A stretch of 64,000 bases of DNA. It comes from an uncultured beta proteobacterium. GTDB taxonomy: Bacteria; Pseudomonadota; Gammaproteobacteria; Burkholderiales; Burkholderiaceae_C. The stretch covers positions 1-64,000 of the forward strand of contig CAJBBZ010000285.1 of the NCBI GenBank assembly GCA_903951445.1. Direction: 5' to 3'. Numbering within the stretch: position 1 is the stretch's first letter; each line of letters starts with the position of its first letter. The translations under genes were made by a program, and so were the position numbers. This document shows positions 50,991 to 59,236 of this stretch, piece after piece. The notes below the pieces were generated by a model. The model ran no database searches. It saw only the letters and a program-made list of their open reading frames with translations, and had not been told where the DNA came from.

Positions 50991-51349
50991 GTGATTTGCC
51001 GCAGTTCAAGCTAAATGACTATGTGCGTCACATGACACAGGCCATTGAACAGGTTGCGGAGTATTTGGAAGACGTCACTGAAGCGCAATTTCTTTGCACT
51101 CGCTTGCTGCAAGACGGCATAGTGCGTAACTTGGAAATCATCGGTGAGGCGGCGCACCTGGTTATCAAAAAATTCCCGGAATTTGCCGCCACGCACACAG
51201 AAGTTCCATGGGAAGCGGTTTATTACATGCGAAACCGGGTGATCCATGGCTACGCTAGCATTGACTATGAACTGGTCTGGCAAGTGGCAAATCGAGAGTT
51301 GCCACAAATGCATCTGCACCTAAAGAAGTTGCTTGCTGACTTGCAATAA
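50987..51349 (+). CDS. hepT: HEPN-domain toxin (HepT, DUF86)
   Basis: FLCTRLLQDGIVRNLEIIGEAAHLVIKKFPEF, PWEAVYYMRNRVIHGYASIDYELVWQVA; RX4HXY motif RNRVIHGY. Confidence 0.92.
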   Translation: MSDLPQFKLNDYVRHMTQAIEQVAEYLEDVTEAQFLCTRLLQDGIVRNLEIIGEAAHLVIKKFPEFAATHTEVPWEAVYYMRNRVIHGYASIDYELVWQVANRELPQMHLHLKKLLADLQ

Positions 51350-51358
51350 GCAGCTAAT

Positions 51359-51772
51359 TCACCCGGCAAACGGGTCCAGCACTTGCAGGCCCATGTTGGC
51401 AAAGTCGCTGGTGTTGCGGGTGACTAGCGTCATGCGGTGTTCCAAGGCGCTGGCCGCGATCATGGCGTCGCGTTCGGGGCGAGGGTCGGGAATGTGCAAC
51501 GCGGCGCAGAGTGCGGCGGTGTTGCCGGTAAAAGGCAGGACGCGCCCTTCAAATGCGCGCACCGTGGCGCCCAACCAAGCGCGCAATGCGCTGCCCTGCG
51601 GGGGTGTGCGGCGCTCCAGCAACATCACACCTTTTTCCAACTCCAGAACGCTAATTGCCGACAGATACAACTGCCCGGCTGGCACGCCCGCCGCCCAAAC
51701 CCGCACTGCGGCGGACTGGTGGGGCTTGCCCTGGCGCAGTTCAGAAATCACGTTAGTGTCGAGTAAATACAT
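51359..51772 (-). CDS. vapC: VapC-like PIN domain toxin
   Basis: MYLLDTNVISELRQGKPHQSAAVRVWA, PERDAMIAASALEHRMTLVTRNTSDFANMGLQVLDPF. Confidence 0.92.
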   Translation of the reverse strand: MYLLDTNVISELRQGKPHQSAAVRVWAAGVPAGQLYLSAISVLELEKGVMLLERRTPPQGSALRAWLGATVRAFEGRVLPFTGNTAALCAALHIPDPRPERDAMIAASALEHRMTLVTRNTSDFANMGLQVLDPFAG

Positions 51773-51778
51773 GGCGCG

Positions 51779-52039
51779 CTAGCCAAGGTCCGCCACGGGC
51801 AGCGCAATGTGCGCTTTGGGCGGGTCAAATTCAATGCCCACGCCGCCGGGAATGGCGTCCATGACATCGAGCAGGCTGTCTTGTTGCGCTCCGCTGAGCG
51901 CGTAATAGTCTTGGATAGACAACAAAGCGTAGGCCGGGCGCCCGCGATCGGTAATCAGCACCGGGCCATGGGCCGCCGCGCGCTTGGCGGCGCTGACGTC
52001 GCGGGTGAAGTCGCGGCTGGAATAGGTTTGCACAGTCAT
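51779..52039 (-). CDS. Phd/YefM family antitoxin
   Basis: MTVQTYSSRDFTRDVSAAKRAAAHGPVLITDRGRPAYALLSIQDY. Confidence 0.9.
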   Translation of the reverse strand: MTVQTYSSRDFTRDVSAAKRAAAHGPVLITDRGRPAYALLSIQDYYALSGAQQDSLLDVMDAIPGGVGIEFDPPKAHIALPVADLG

Positions 52040-52210
52040 GGGCGACCTCCGAACAGAATGTTTGTATGTTATGACATTTTTGGATCGCCGCCAACAGGAC
52101 TCCTTCACACCATCGGGGCCATGGGGGCAGCTGAAAGCCGCGCCAGGTACCGACGGCCCCGGCGATGCAATAAGTGACAGTCCGGGCCCCAGGCGGGCAG
52201 GCAAGCCGCG

Positions 52211-53059
52211 CTAATCGCCCCCCAGCTCCTGCGCAATATCGTCCACCAGTTGTTGGCGTTGCTGGGCGCGCTTGCCCAGGCGCATGGCGACGTGGTGGCT
52301 GAGCAGTTGCAGCATGCTGGCAGCGGCCATGGCCGAGAAGGCGTGGTCGGTGCTGCTGCTGTAGCAGGGCAGCACCACGCTGGCAAAGCGCTGCGCCCAG
52401 GCGCTGTGGCGTACATCGACCACGGCCACGGTTTGCACGCGGGTGGTCCCGGCGTGTGTGGCCAGGCGATCCATGGCGCTGTCGCGCGGCTGCGTCATGA
52501 TCAGCAGCAGCGCATCACGCGGGCCGGCCATGGCCAGGTCTTCGGCCCAAACGCCGCTTTGCATGCCTAGCGCATACACCTCGGGCCGGATGCGCGCCAG
52601 TTGCGGGCGCACAAAACGCGCCAAGCCCTCGTCCATACCCAGCCCCAGCAGCCAGACTTTGGGCGCTTTGGCGAGCAAGCTGGCGGCGGCGAGCAAGGTG
52701 TCGCTGCGCAGCGACTCGAAGGTGCGCGCCAGGCTTTCGGACTCAGTGTGCAAATGCGCGCTAATGCTATGGCTGCGCACCGGCGCCGCTGCGCCATCCG
52801 GGCGCGGCGCCTGAAACGGCGGGGCCAGGTTGCGCTCTTCGCGCGCTTGCAGGCGCACTTCATTGAAATCGGCATAGCCCAGGCTGCGAAACAGACGCGC
52901 TGCCGTGGCCTTGGACACATCGGCCATGGCCGCTAGCTCGGTGGCCGAGTAAGTGAGCATGTCGTCCGCGCGCTCCAGCAACAGCTTGGCCAGCTTGCGC
53001 TCGCTGGGCGAGAGCTGCTCAAAGTGCTCTTGGATAGCCAGCGTCAGGCGGGTGGTCAT
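52211..53059 (-). CDS. MurR/RpiR family transcriptional regulator
   Basis: LSPSERKLAKLLLERADDMLTYSATELAAMADVSKATAARLFRSLGYADFNEVRLQARE; SIS-like C-terminal domain. Confidence 0.92.
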   Translation of the reverse strand: MTTRLTLAIQEHFEQLSPSERKLAKLLLERADDMLTYSATELAAMADVSKATAARLFRSLGYADFNEVRLQAREERNLAPPFQAPRPDGAAAPVRSHSISAHLHTESESLARTFESLRSDTLLAAASLLAKAPKVWLLGLGMDEGLARFVRPQLARIRPEVYALGMQSGVWAEDLAMAGPRDALLLIMTQPRDSAMDRLATHAGTTRVQTVAVVDVRHSAWAQRFASVVLPCYSSSTDHAFSAMAAASMLQLLSHHVAMRLGKRAQQRQQLVDDIAQELGGD

Positions 53060-53076
53060 GGGCCAAAAGGCGGTGG

Positions 53077-53117
53077 TTGAAACAATCATTCCATGATACT
53101 ATGATTAACTGAAACAA
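53077..53117. promoter_or_regulatory. candidate RpiR operator region in divergent promoter
   Basis: TTGAAACAATCATTCCATGATACTATGATTAACTGAAACAA: TGAAACAA direct repeats bracketing AATCAT-11-ATGATT. Confidence 0.45.
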
Positions 53118-53206
53118 CGGTTCCAGCCTCGCGGCCGCTTGATGCGCTGCGATCAGGCCGGGCCGAAAGCCCCGAATTTGCCTCAACCCGCGCACAAGGA
53201 AACCGA

Positions 53207-53944
53207 TTGGCCGCTTCCGCTTTTGCCCGTGAACAACTGTGGGACGGCCTGCGCGCCGTGGCGCTGCCAGACTCGCGTTTTCATTTGCGGTTTTCAGAGT
53301 TCATCCCCGACTTCAGCGGCTCGGACGCGGCCATCGACCGTTTGTGGGCGTTGCCCGGCTTTGATGCGGCGCGCCATGTGTTTGTGACGCCGGACAACAG
53401 CTTGACCGGGCTGCGCCAGCGCCTGCTGGCGCGCGGCGTGAGCCTGGTGGTGTCCAGCTACAACATGGCCAGCGGCTTTTACCTGCTGCGCCCAGGCGCA
53501 GTGCCCAAGGGCCACGAGCTCTATGGCGCCTGGCCCGACGGGCTGGCGCATTTTGGCGAGCCGCTCTCGCTCAACGCACTGGCCGATCTAGGCGCTATTG
53601 ATTTTGTGGCGACGGGCGCCTCGGCGGTAGCTACTTCGGGTGTGCGCTTTGGGCGCGGCCATGGTTTTTTTGATCTGGAGTGGCGCATCTTTAGCGACAT
53701 GGGCTTGGTGGACAACCTGACCCCGCTGGTCACCGTGGTGCACGATGTGCAAGTACTGGACAAAAAGCTCTACCCCAGCCCCGATGACGTGCTGGTGGAC
53801 TGGATATGCACCCCCACGCGCAGCCTGCAAGTGGCGCGCGAAACCCAGCGCCCGCGCGGCCTGAACTGGAAAGACATCACCCCCGAACAAGTGCACGCCA
53901 TACCGGCTTTGGCCGAGTTACGGCGCATCATCGGCCTGGCTTAA
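53207..53944 (+). CDS. 5-formyltetrahydrofolate cyclo-ligase-like protein (COG0212-type), paralog A
   Basis: Contains VRFGRGHGFFDLEW (5-FCL-like GxGxGYxD motif), VTPDNSL, CTPTRSL; paralogous to ORF 57380-58141; TTG start uncertain. Confidence 0.72.
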   Translation: MAASAFAREQLWDGLRAVALPDSRFHLRFSEFIPDFSGSDAAIDRLWALPGFDAARHVFVTPDNSLTGLRQRLLARGVSLVVSSYNMASGFYLLRPGAVPKGHELYGAWPDGLAHFGEPLSLNALADLGAIDFVATGASAVATSGVRFGRGHGFFDLEWRIFSDMGLVDNLTPLVTVVHDVQVLDKKLYPSPDDVLVDWICTPTRSLQVARETQRPRGLNWKDITPEQVHAIPALAELRRIIGLA

Positions 53945-54023
53945 AAGCCCATTTTTATTTGCAAGCTATTACGATTTCCCCGCCCCTTGTTTTTTTAACT
54001 TTTCACCTTCAAAGGATGACACC

Positions 54024-54989
54024 ATGAAAGCATCACGCCGCCAGTTTCTTGCCACCTCCGCCGCTTTGGCATCTATCGCGCCCATGGGCGCCTGGAGCCA
54101 AAGCGCTGCCAAACTCACCCTGCAAGCCGCATGGGTGAACGACGCCGAGTTCATGGGCTACTTTATTGCTATGGACAAAGGTTTTTACAAAGCCGAAGGC
54201 CTGGACCTGACGTATTTGTCCGGCGGCCCGGACGTGATCCCCGAGGCCTCGCTTTTGTCCAAAAAAGCCGATGTGTGCCTCACTACCGTAGAGACCGCTA
54301 TAAAGGCCATCACCGACCAAAAAGCACCGCTGGTCATCATCGGCGCGCAATACCAAAAGAACCCGGTGGGCATCGTCAGCCTGGCCTCCAAGCCCCTCAA
54401 AACACCGCAAGACCTGATCGGTAAAACCATTGCCGTGCCGCCGGTCAACCGCCTGACGGTCGAGGCCATGCTCAAGCTCAATGGCATCGACAAAGCCAAG
54501 GTCAAAATCGTACCTTATGCCTACGACCCGACGCCGCTGATCAAAGGCGAAATCGACGGTTCGCTGGACTTCACCACCAACGTGCCTTTCACCATCAAGA
54601 GCATGGGCAAAGACGCCACCAGCTTCCTGCTGGCGGACTTCAAACTGCCGCTGTTTAACGACGTGGTGGTAGTCACGCAAGAGACCCTCAAGACCCGCCG
54701 CAAAGACATCGTGGCCTTTATGCGCGCCAGCCGCAAAGGCTGGGACGAGAACTTCAAAGACACCAAAGCCTATCCGCCCAAGTTCAAAGATACCTGGTTC
54801 AAAGGCACGGGCCGCAGCGTGGAAAACGAGTTGTTCTTCAACGAAGCGCAAAAGGCTTTGATGGTGAATGCGGGTGGCATATTTGCCATGAGCGATGCGT
54901 CGATCGCCAACTGCATTGCCGCGCTCAACGCGGTCGATGTGAAGGCCGACAAATCGCACTTTGACACCAGCTTGCTCAAAGAAATCTGA
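54024..54989 (+). CDS. ABC transporter substrate-binding protein (NMT1/THI5/SsuA-like)
   Basis: [26 protein letters not shown] Tat-like leader; [55 protein letters not shown]. Confidence 0.92.
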   Translation: MKASRRQFLATSAALASIAPMGAWSQSAAKLTLQAAWVNDAEFMGYFIAMDKGFYKAEGLDLTYLSGGPDVIPEASLLSKKADVCLTTVETAIKAITDQKAPLVIIGAQYQKNPVGIVSLASKPLKTPQDLIGKTIAVPPVNRLTVEAMLKLNGIDKAKVKIVPYAYDPTPLIKGEIDGSLDFTTNVPFTIKSMGKDATSFLLADFKLPLFNDVVVVTQETLKTRRKDIVAFMRASRKGWDENFKDTKAYPPKFKDTWFKGTGRSVENELFFNEAQKALMVNAGGIFAMSDASIANCIAALNAVDVKADKSHFDTSLLKEI

Positions 54990-55756
54990 TGCCTAACAGC
55001 GAACTGCGCATAGCCCAGGTCGGGCGCGTGTTCGCAGTCTCCGGCGCTGCGCCTTTGGTGGCGCTGGAGGATGTTTCTTTGCACTGCCCCAGTGGCTCGT
55101 TTACCGCGCTGATCGGGCCTTCGGGCTGCGGCAAGTCCACCTTGCTGCGCCTGGTGGCTGGCTTGGAGCAGCCCGATGGCGGCACGGTGCGCATCGGCGA
55201 GGAAACACCGCTGGCTTTGCAACAACGCGGCGCGCTGGGTATTGCGTTTCAAGACGCGGCGCTCTTGCCCTGGCGCTCGGTGGTGGACAACGTGCGCTTG
55301 CCGCTGGATGTCACCGGCGCACCGGTGGACATGGCGCGCATCCGCAGCCTGGTGGAGCTGGTGGGCCTGAAAGGTTTTGAGGGCGCACTGCCTTCGCAAC
55401 TATCCGGCGGTATGCGCCAACGGGTGGCGATAGCACGGGCGCTGGTCACCCAGCCCGAAGTGCTTTTGCTGGACGAGCCTTTTGGCGCGCTAGACCAAAT
55501 TTTGCGCCGCAGCATGAACCTGGAGCTGCAACGCATTTGGCTGGAGCGGCCCACCACGACGCTGCTGGTGACGCATGGCATCGACGAAGCCTTGTTTTTG
55601 GCCGACCGTGTGGCGGTGATGCAAAGCCAGCCCGGGCGGATTGCGCAGATCGTGGAAGTGCCGTTTGACAGGCCGCGCAAAGTGGACTTATTTAACAGCC
55701 CCGAGTTTCGCGCGCTAGAGCAGCAAGTCTCCGGTATTTTGTACGGCAGCGCTTAG
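54989..55756 (+). CDS. ABC transporter ATP-binding protein
   Basis: [59 protein letters not shown]. Confidence 0.95.
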   Translation: MPNSELRIAQVGRVFAVSGAAPLVALEDVSLHCPSGSFTALIGPSGCGKSTLLRLVAGLEQPDGGTVRIGEETPLALQQRGALGIAFQDAALLPWRSVVDNVRLPLDVTGAPVDMARIRSLVELVGLKGFEGALPSQLSGGMRQRVAIARALVTQPEVLLLDEPFGALDQILRRSMNLELQRIWLERPTTTLLVTHGIDEALFLADRVAVMQSQPGRIAQIVEVPFDRPRKVDLFNSPEFRALEQQVSGILYGSA

Positions 55757-55766
55757 CGCACAGTGT

Positions 55767-57341
55767 ATGGATACCCCAAACCGCCACCGCGCCGCTTTGC
55801 CCGGCTTGCTGCTGATGCTGCTGCTATGGGAAGTGGCGGGCCAGGCCCAATGGGTGGGCCAGGGCGCACTGCCTGCGCCTAGCGGCATCTTGCGCCAATG
55901 GTGGCAAGACCGGGGCGACTATCCACCGCATATATGGGGCACGCTCAAGACCGCGTTTGCGGGTTTTGTGATCGGCAATACGGTGGCGGTGCTGATGGGC
56001 ATGTGGTTTGCCTGGTGGCGCCCCGCCGGGCGCTTGATGGCCGGCGTCAACGTCACCCTTTTTGCCATGCCAGCGATTGCGCTGGTGCCGATTTTGGTGA
56101 TCGCTTTGCAAGGCGATACGCCGCGCGTGGTGCTGGCGGCGCTGTCGGTGTATTACCCGACCATGGTGGCCACGGTGCTGGGCCTGACGCAAGTGGATGC
56201 GCGCTTGGTGGATCTGGTGCGCGTGTATGGCGGCAGTGACGCGCAAGTGCTGCGCCGCATCCGTTTGCGCAGCGGCTTGCCGACGCTGCTAGCCGGTTTG
56301 CGGGTGGCCGCACCGGCTGCGGTGCTGGGTTCGCTGCTGGCCGAGTTTGGCAGTGGTGGCAACGCCGGGCTGGGCACGTATTTAATTGGCTCGCTGGGCC
56401 GCGCCAACCCGGAGCGTTTATGGGGCATTGGCCTCACAGCCACCGCGATCAGCGGCATCGCCTATGGCTGCGCGGGCCTGATCGCCGCGCGCTTTGCGGG
56501 CAACACGCAAAGCGCCAGCACACCGCTGGGTTTTCAGGCGGGCTTGGATACCGAAAGCGCCGCCACGCGCTGGGCCATGCGCCTGGGCACGCTGGCTATG
56601 CCTTTTGTGCTTTGGTACGGCGTCATTGCGCTATTCACGTTGCTGGGCGTGTCCGACATCGTGCTGCGCGGACCGGTGGGCGTACTGGAGCATTTGTTTA
56701 GTGTGGACAAGGCCGGCGAAAACCGCGAGGCGCTGCTAGATGCGCTGTCGCAAACCTTGCCCTACACCGTGCTGGGCATGTTGGCCGGGCTGGCGGTGGC
56801 GCTACTGCTGGCGGTGGGCACCACGGTCTATAAAGCGCTGGGCCATAGCCTGATGCCGGTGGCGCTGGTCAGCCAGTCCATGCCGCTGGTGGCACTGACG
56901 CCTTTGGTGGTGCTGGTGTTTGGGCGTGGCACGGTCAGCATCTTGGTGATCACCATATCGGTGACTTTTTTTCCGGCCTTTGTGACGATTGCCCAAGGCC
57001 TGGCGCTGGTGCCTAGCAGCGCGACGGATTTTGTGCGCGTCTATGGCGCCGGGCGCTGGCGGCAACTGCGCCTAATTGCGCTGCCCTGGGCCTTGCCCTA
57101 TTTGTGCGCGGCTGCGCGCTTGGCGGCACCGCGCGCGTTTTTGGGCGTGATGATTGCCGAATGGCTGGCCACTGGCACTGGCATTGGCAACTTGCTCAAT
57201 GTGTCGCGCGGCGTACTCGATTTCGGAATGATCTGGAGCGTTGCGGTGGTGGCCATCCTCATCGCCGTGGCGCTTAACAGCCTGGTCGTGGTGCTGGAGC
57301 GCTATGTGCTGCAACGCTACGCCATGGCGCCTGCGGCCTGA
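55767..57341 (+). CDS. ABC transporter permease, two permease domains in one chain
   Basis: Two BPD_transp-like halves: PAIALVPILVIALQGDTPRVVLAALSVYYPTMVATVLG and SQSMPLVALTPLVVLVFGRGTVSILVITISVTFFPAFVTIAQG. Confidence 0.9.
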   Translation: MDTPNRHRAALPGLLLMLLLWEVAGQAQWVGQGALPAPSGILRQWWQDRGDYPPHIWGTLKTAFAGFVIGNTVAVLMGMWFAWWRPAGRLMAGVNVTLFAMPAIALVPILVIALQGDTPRVVLAALSVYYPTMVATVLGLTQVDARLVDLVRVYGGSDAQVLRRIRLRSGLPTLLAGLRVAAPAAVLGSLLAEFGSGGNAGLGTYLIGSLGRANPERLWGIGLTATAISGIAYGCAGLIAARFAGNTQSASTPLGFQAGLDTESAATRWAMRLGTLAMPFVLWYGVIALFTLLGVSDIVLRGPVGVLEHLFSVDKAGENREALLDALSQTLPYTVLGMLAGLAVALLLAVGTTVYKALGHSLMPVALVSQSMPLVALTPLVVLVFGRGTVSILVITISVTFFPAFVTIAQGLALVPSSATDFVRVYGAGRWRQLRLIALPWALPYLCAAARLAAPRAFLGVMIAEWLATGTGIGNLLNVSRGVLDFGMIWSVAVVAILIAVALNSLVVVLERYVLQRYAMAPAA

Positions 57342-57379
57342 GTGCGCAGCCCCTTTTTTTGATTACCTGAAAGAAGCCT

Positions 57380-58141
57380 ATGGAACACACCGACCATAAA
57401 CACACGGTACGCGAGCGCGTGTTTGCAGCGCTGCGCGAAGTAGCCTTTGCCGACAGCCGTTTTCATTTTGATTTCGGCGAATTCATCACCGACTTTGTAG
57501 GCAGCAGCGCCGCCACCGATCGCTTGATGGCGCACCGCTTTTACCAACAGTCCGAGTGCATTTTCATCACGCCAGACAACTGCATCGAAGAGCTGCGCTA
57601 CCGCACTTTGTGTGAAGGCAAGCGCATCTTGATGACCACCTATTCCATCCGCCGGGGCTTTTGGCTGCTAGACCCGACCACCATCCCCCAAGACCGCTTG
57701 CTGTATGCGGCGACGCTAGACGGCATGGAGCGCCACGGACGGCACATGACGCTGGCGCAAATTCGCGCCGAGCTGCCGCGTCTTGACTACATGATTACCG
57801 GCACCGGCGCGATCAACGAACACGGCGTGCGCTTTGGCAAAGGCCATGGCTTTTTTGATGCCGAATGGGGCATGCTTTACCGCATTGGCGTGATCAATGC
57901 GCAAACGCCCACGGCAGCGCTGGTGCACGACTGCCAGGTGCTGCAAGAGACTTTGTACCCCGAGATTTTTGACACTGTGGCCGACGCGATTTTTACGCCC
58001 ACGCGCACCATCGAGGTGACCAACCCGCACAAGCCACGTTGCGGCATCGTCTGGGATATGCTGGACCCGCAGATGCTGGCCACCATACCGCCACTGCAAG
58101 AGCTGCAAGCCATGGAAGCGGCTTTGCCACCATTGGCCTGA
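57380..58141 (+). CDS. 5-formyltetrahydrofolate cyclo-ligase-like protein (COG0212-type), paralog B
   Basis: DSRFHFDFGEFITDFVGSSAATDRL, ITPDNCIEELRYRTL, VRFGKGHGFFDAEWGM, FTPTRTIEV. Confidence 0.78.
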   Translation: MEHTDHKHTVRERVFAALREVAFADSRFHFDFGEFITDFVGSSAATDRLMAHRFYQQSECIFITPDNCIEELRYRTLCEGKRILMTTYSIRRGFWLLDPTTIPQDRLLYAATLDGMERHGRHMTLAQIRAELPRLDYMITGTGAINEHGVRFGKGHGFFDAEWGMLYRIGVINAQTPTAALVHDCQVLQETLYPEIFDTVADAIFTPTRTIEVTNPHKPRCGIVWDMLDPQMLATIPPLQELQAMEAALPPLA

Positions 58142-58164
58142 ACGCTTTACGGGAGCCCCTCACA

Positions 58165-59214
58165 ATGACCTACGCCACGATCGCCCGCGACCACCTGCCC
58201 GCCTTGCTGGCGCGCATGCCCAAAGCCGAGTTGCATATCCATATCGAAGGCTCTTTAGAGCCAGAGTTGATATTCGCCCTGGCCGAAAAAAATAGCATCG
58301 CGCTCAGCTACCCCAACGTGGAGGCTTTGCGCGCAGCCTACGCGTTTACCGACTTGCAAAGCTTTTTAGATTTGTACTACGCCGGTGCTTCGGTGCTGAT
58401 AGAGGAAGACGATTTTTATCGTATGGCCATGGCCTACTTTGCGCGCGCGCATGCCGACCACATCGTGCACGCTGAATTATTTTTCGATCCGCAAACCCAT
58501 ACCGAACGCGGCGTGCCTATGGGCGCAGTCATTGAAGGCCTGGCCCGCGCCTGCGCGGATGCCAAGGTTCAGTATGAAATCAGCGCCAGCCTGATCTTGT
58601 GTTTTTTGCGGCACTTATCCGAGGAGTCCGCCTTCGATACTTTAGAAGCCGCCTTGCCTTACCGAAAACACTTTATCGGCATAGGCCTGGACTCCGGCGA
58701 ACGCGGCAACCCACCGGAGAAATTTGCCCGCGTGTTTGCAAAATGCCGTGCGCTGGGCTTGCGTATCGTGGCCCATGCGGGGGAAGAAGGGCCACCGGCT
58801 TATATCGAAAGCGCGCTTGATGTGTTGCAGGTAGAGCGCATAGACCACGGCGTGCGCTGTAGCGACGACCCGGCGCTGGTGCGCCGCCTGGCCGCCAGCC
58901 ACATGCCACTAACCGTGTGCCCGCTGTCTAACGTGAAACTCTGCGTGTTCAACACCATGCAAGAGCACAACCTGGCCGCGCTGCTGCACGCGGGTTTGTG
59001 CATCACCATCAACTCGGATGACCCGGCCTATTTTGGTGGCTACCTGCTTACCAATTTTGAAGCCGTGTTTGCTGCTCTGCCGCAACTGAGCGGGCAGGAT
59101 GCTTGGCAACTGGCGCGTAACAGTATTGACGCTAGCTTTGCGGCTGAAGCAGACAAAGTGCTATGGCGGACGACACTCGACCAAGTGTTTGACCAGGCGC
59201 TGGCCACTTCCTAG
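58165..59214 (+). CDS. adenosine/adenine deaminase family protein
   Basis: MPKAELHIHIEGSLEPELIFALA, HAELFFDPQTHTERG, LDSGERGNPPEKFARVF, HAGEEGP, ERIDHGVRC, NSDDPAYFGGYL. Confidence 0.92.
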   Translation: MTYATIARDHLPALLARMPKAELHIHIEGSLEPELIFALAEKNSIALSYPNVEALRAAYAFTDLQSFLDLYYAGASVLIEEDDFYRMAMAYFARAHADHIVHAELFFDPQTHTERGVPMGAVIEGLARACADAKVQYEISASLILCFLRHLSEESAFDTLEAALPYRKHFIGIGLDSGERGNPPEKFARVFAKCRALGLRIVAHAGEEGPPAYIESALDVLQVERIDHGVRCSDDPALVRRLAASHMPLTVCPLSNVKLCVFNTMQEHNLAALLHAGLCITINSDDPAYFGGYLLTNFEAVFAALPQLSGQDAWQLARNSIDASFAAEADKVLWRTTLDQVFDQALATS

Positions 59215-59236
59215 CCAAGCGCCCGATTTGCAAGAC

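Noticed and set aside
54033-54959. 308-aa ORF antisense to the ABC substrate-binding gene
   Set aside because: Same GC-frame artefact; no domain signature.
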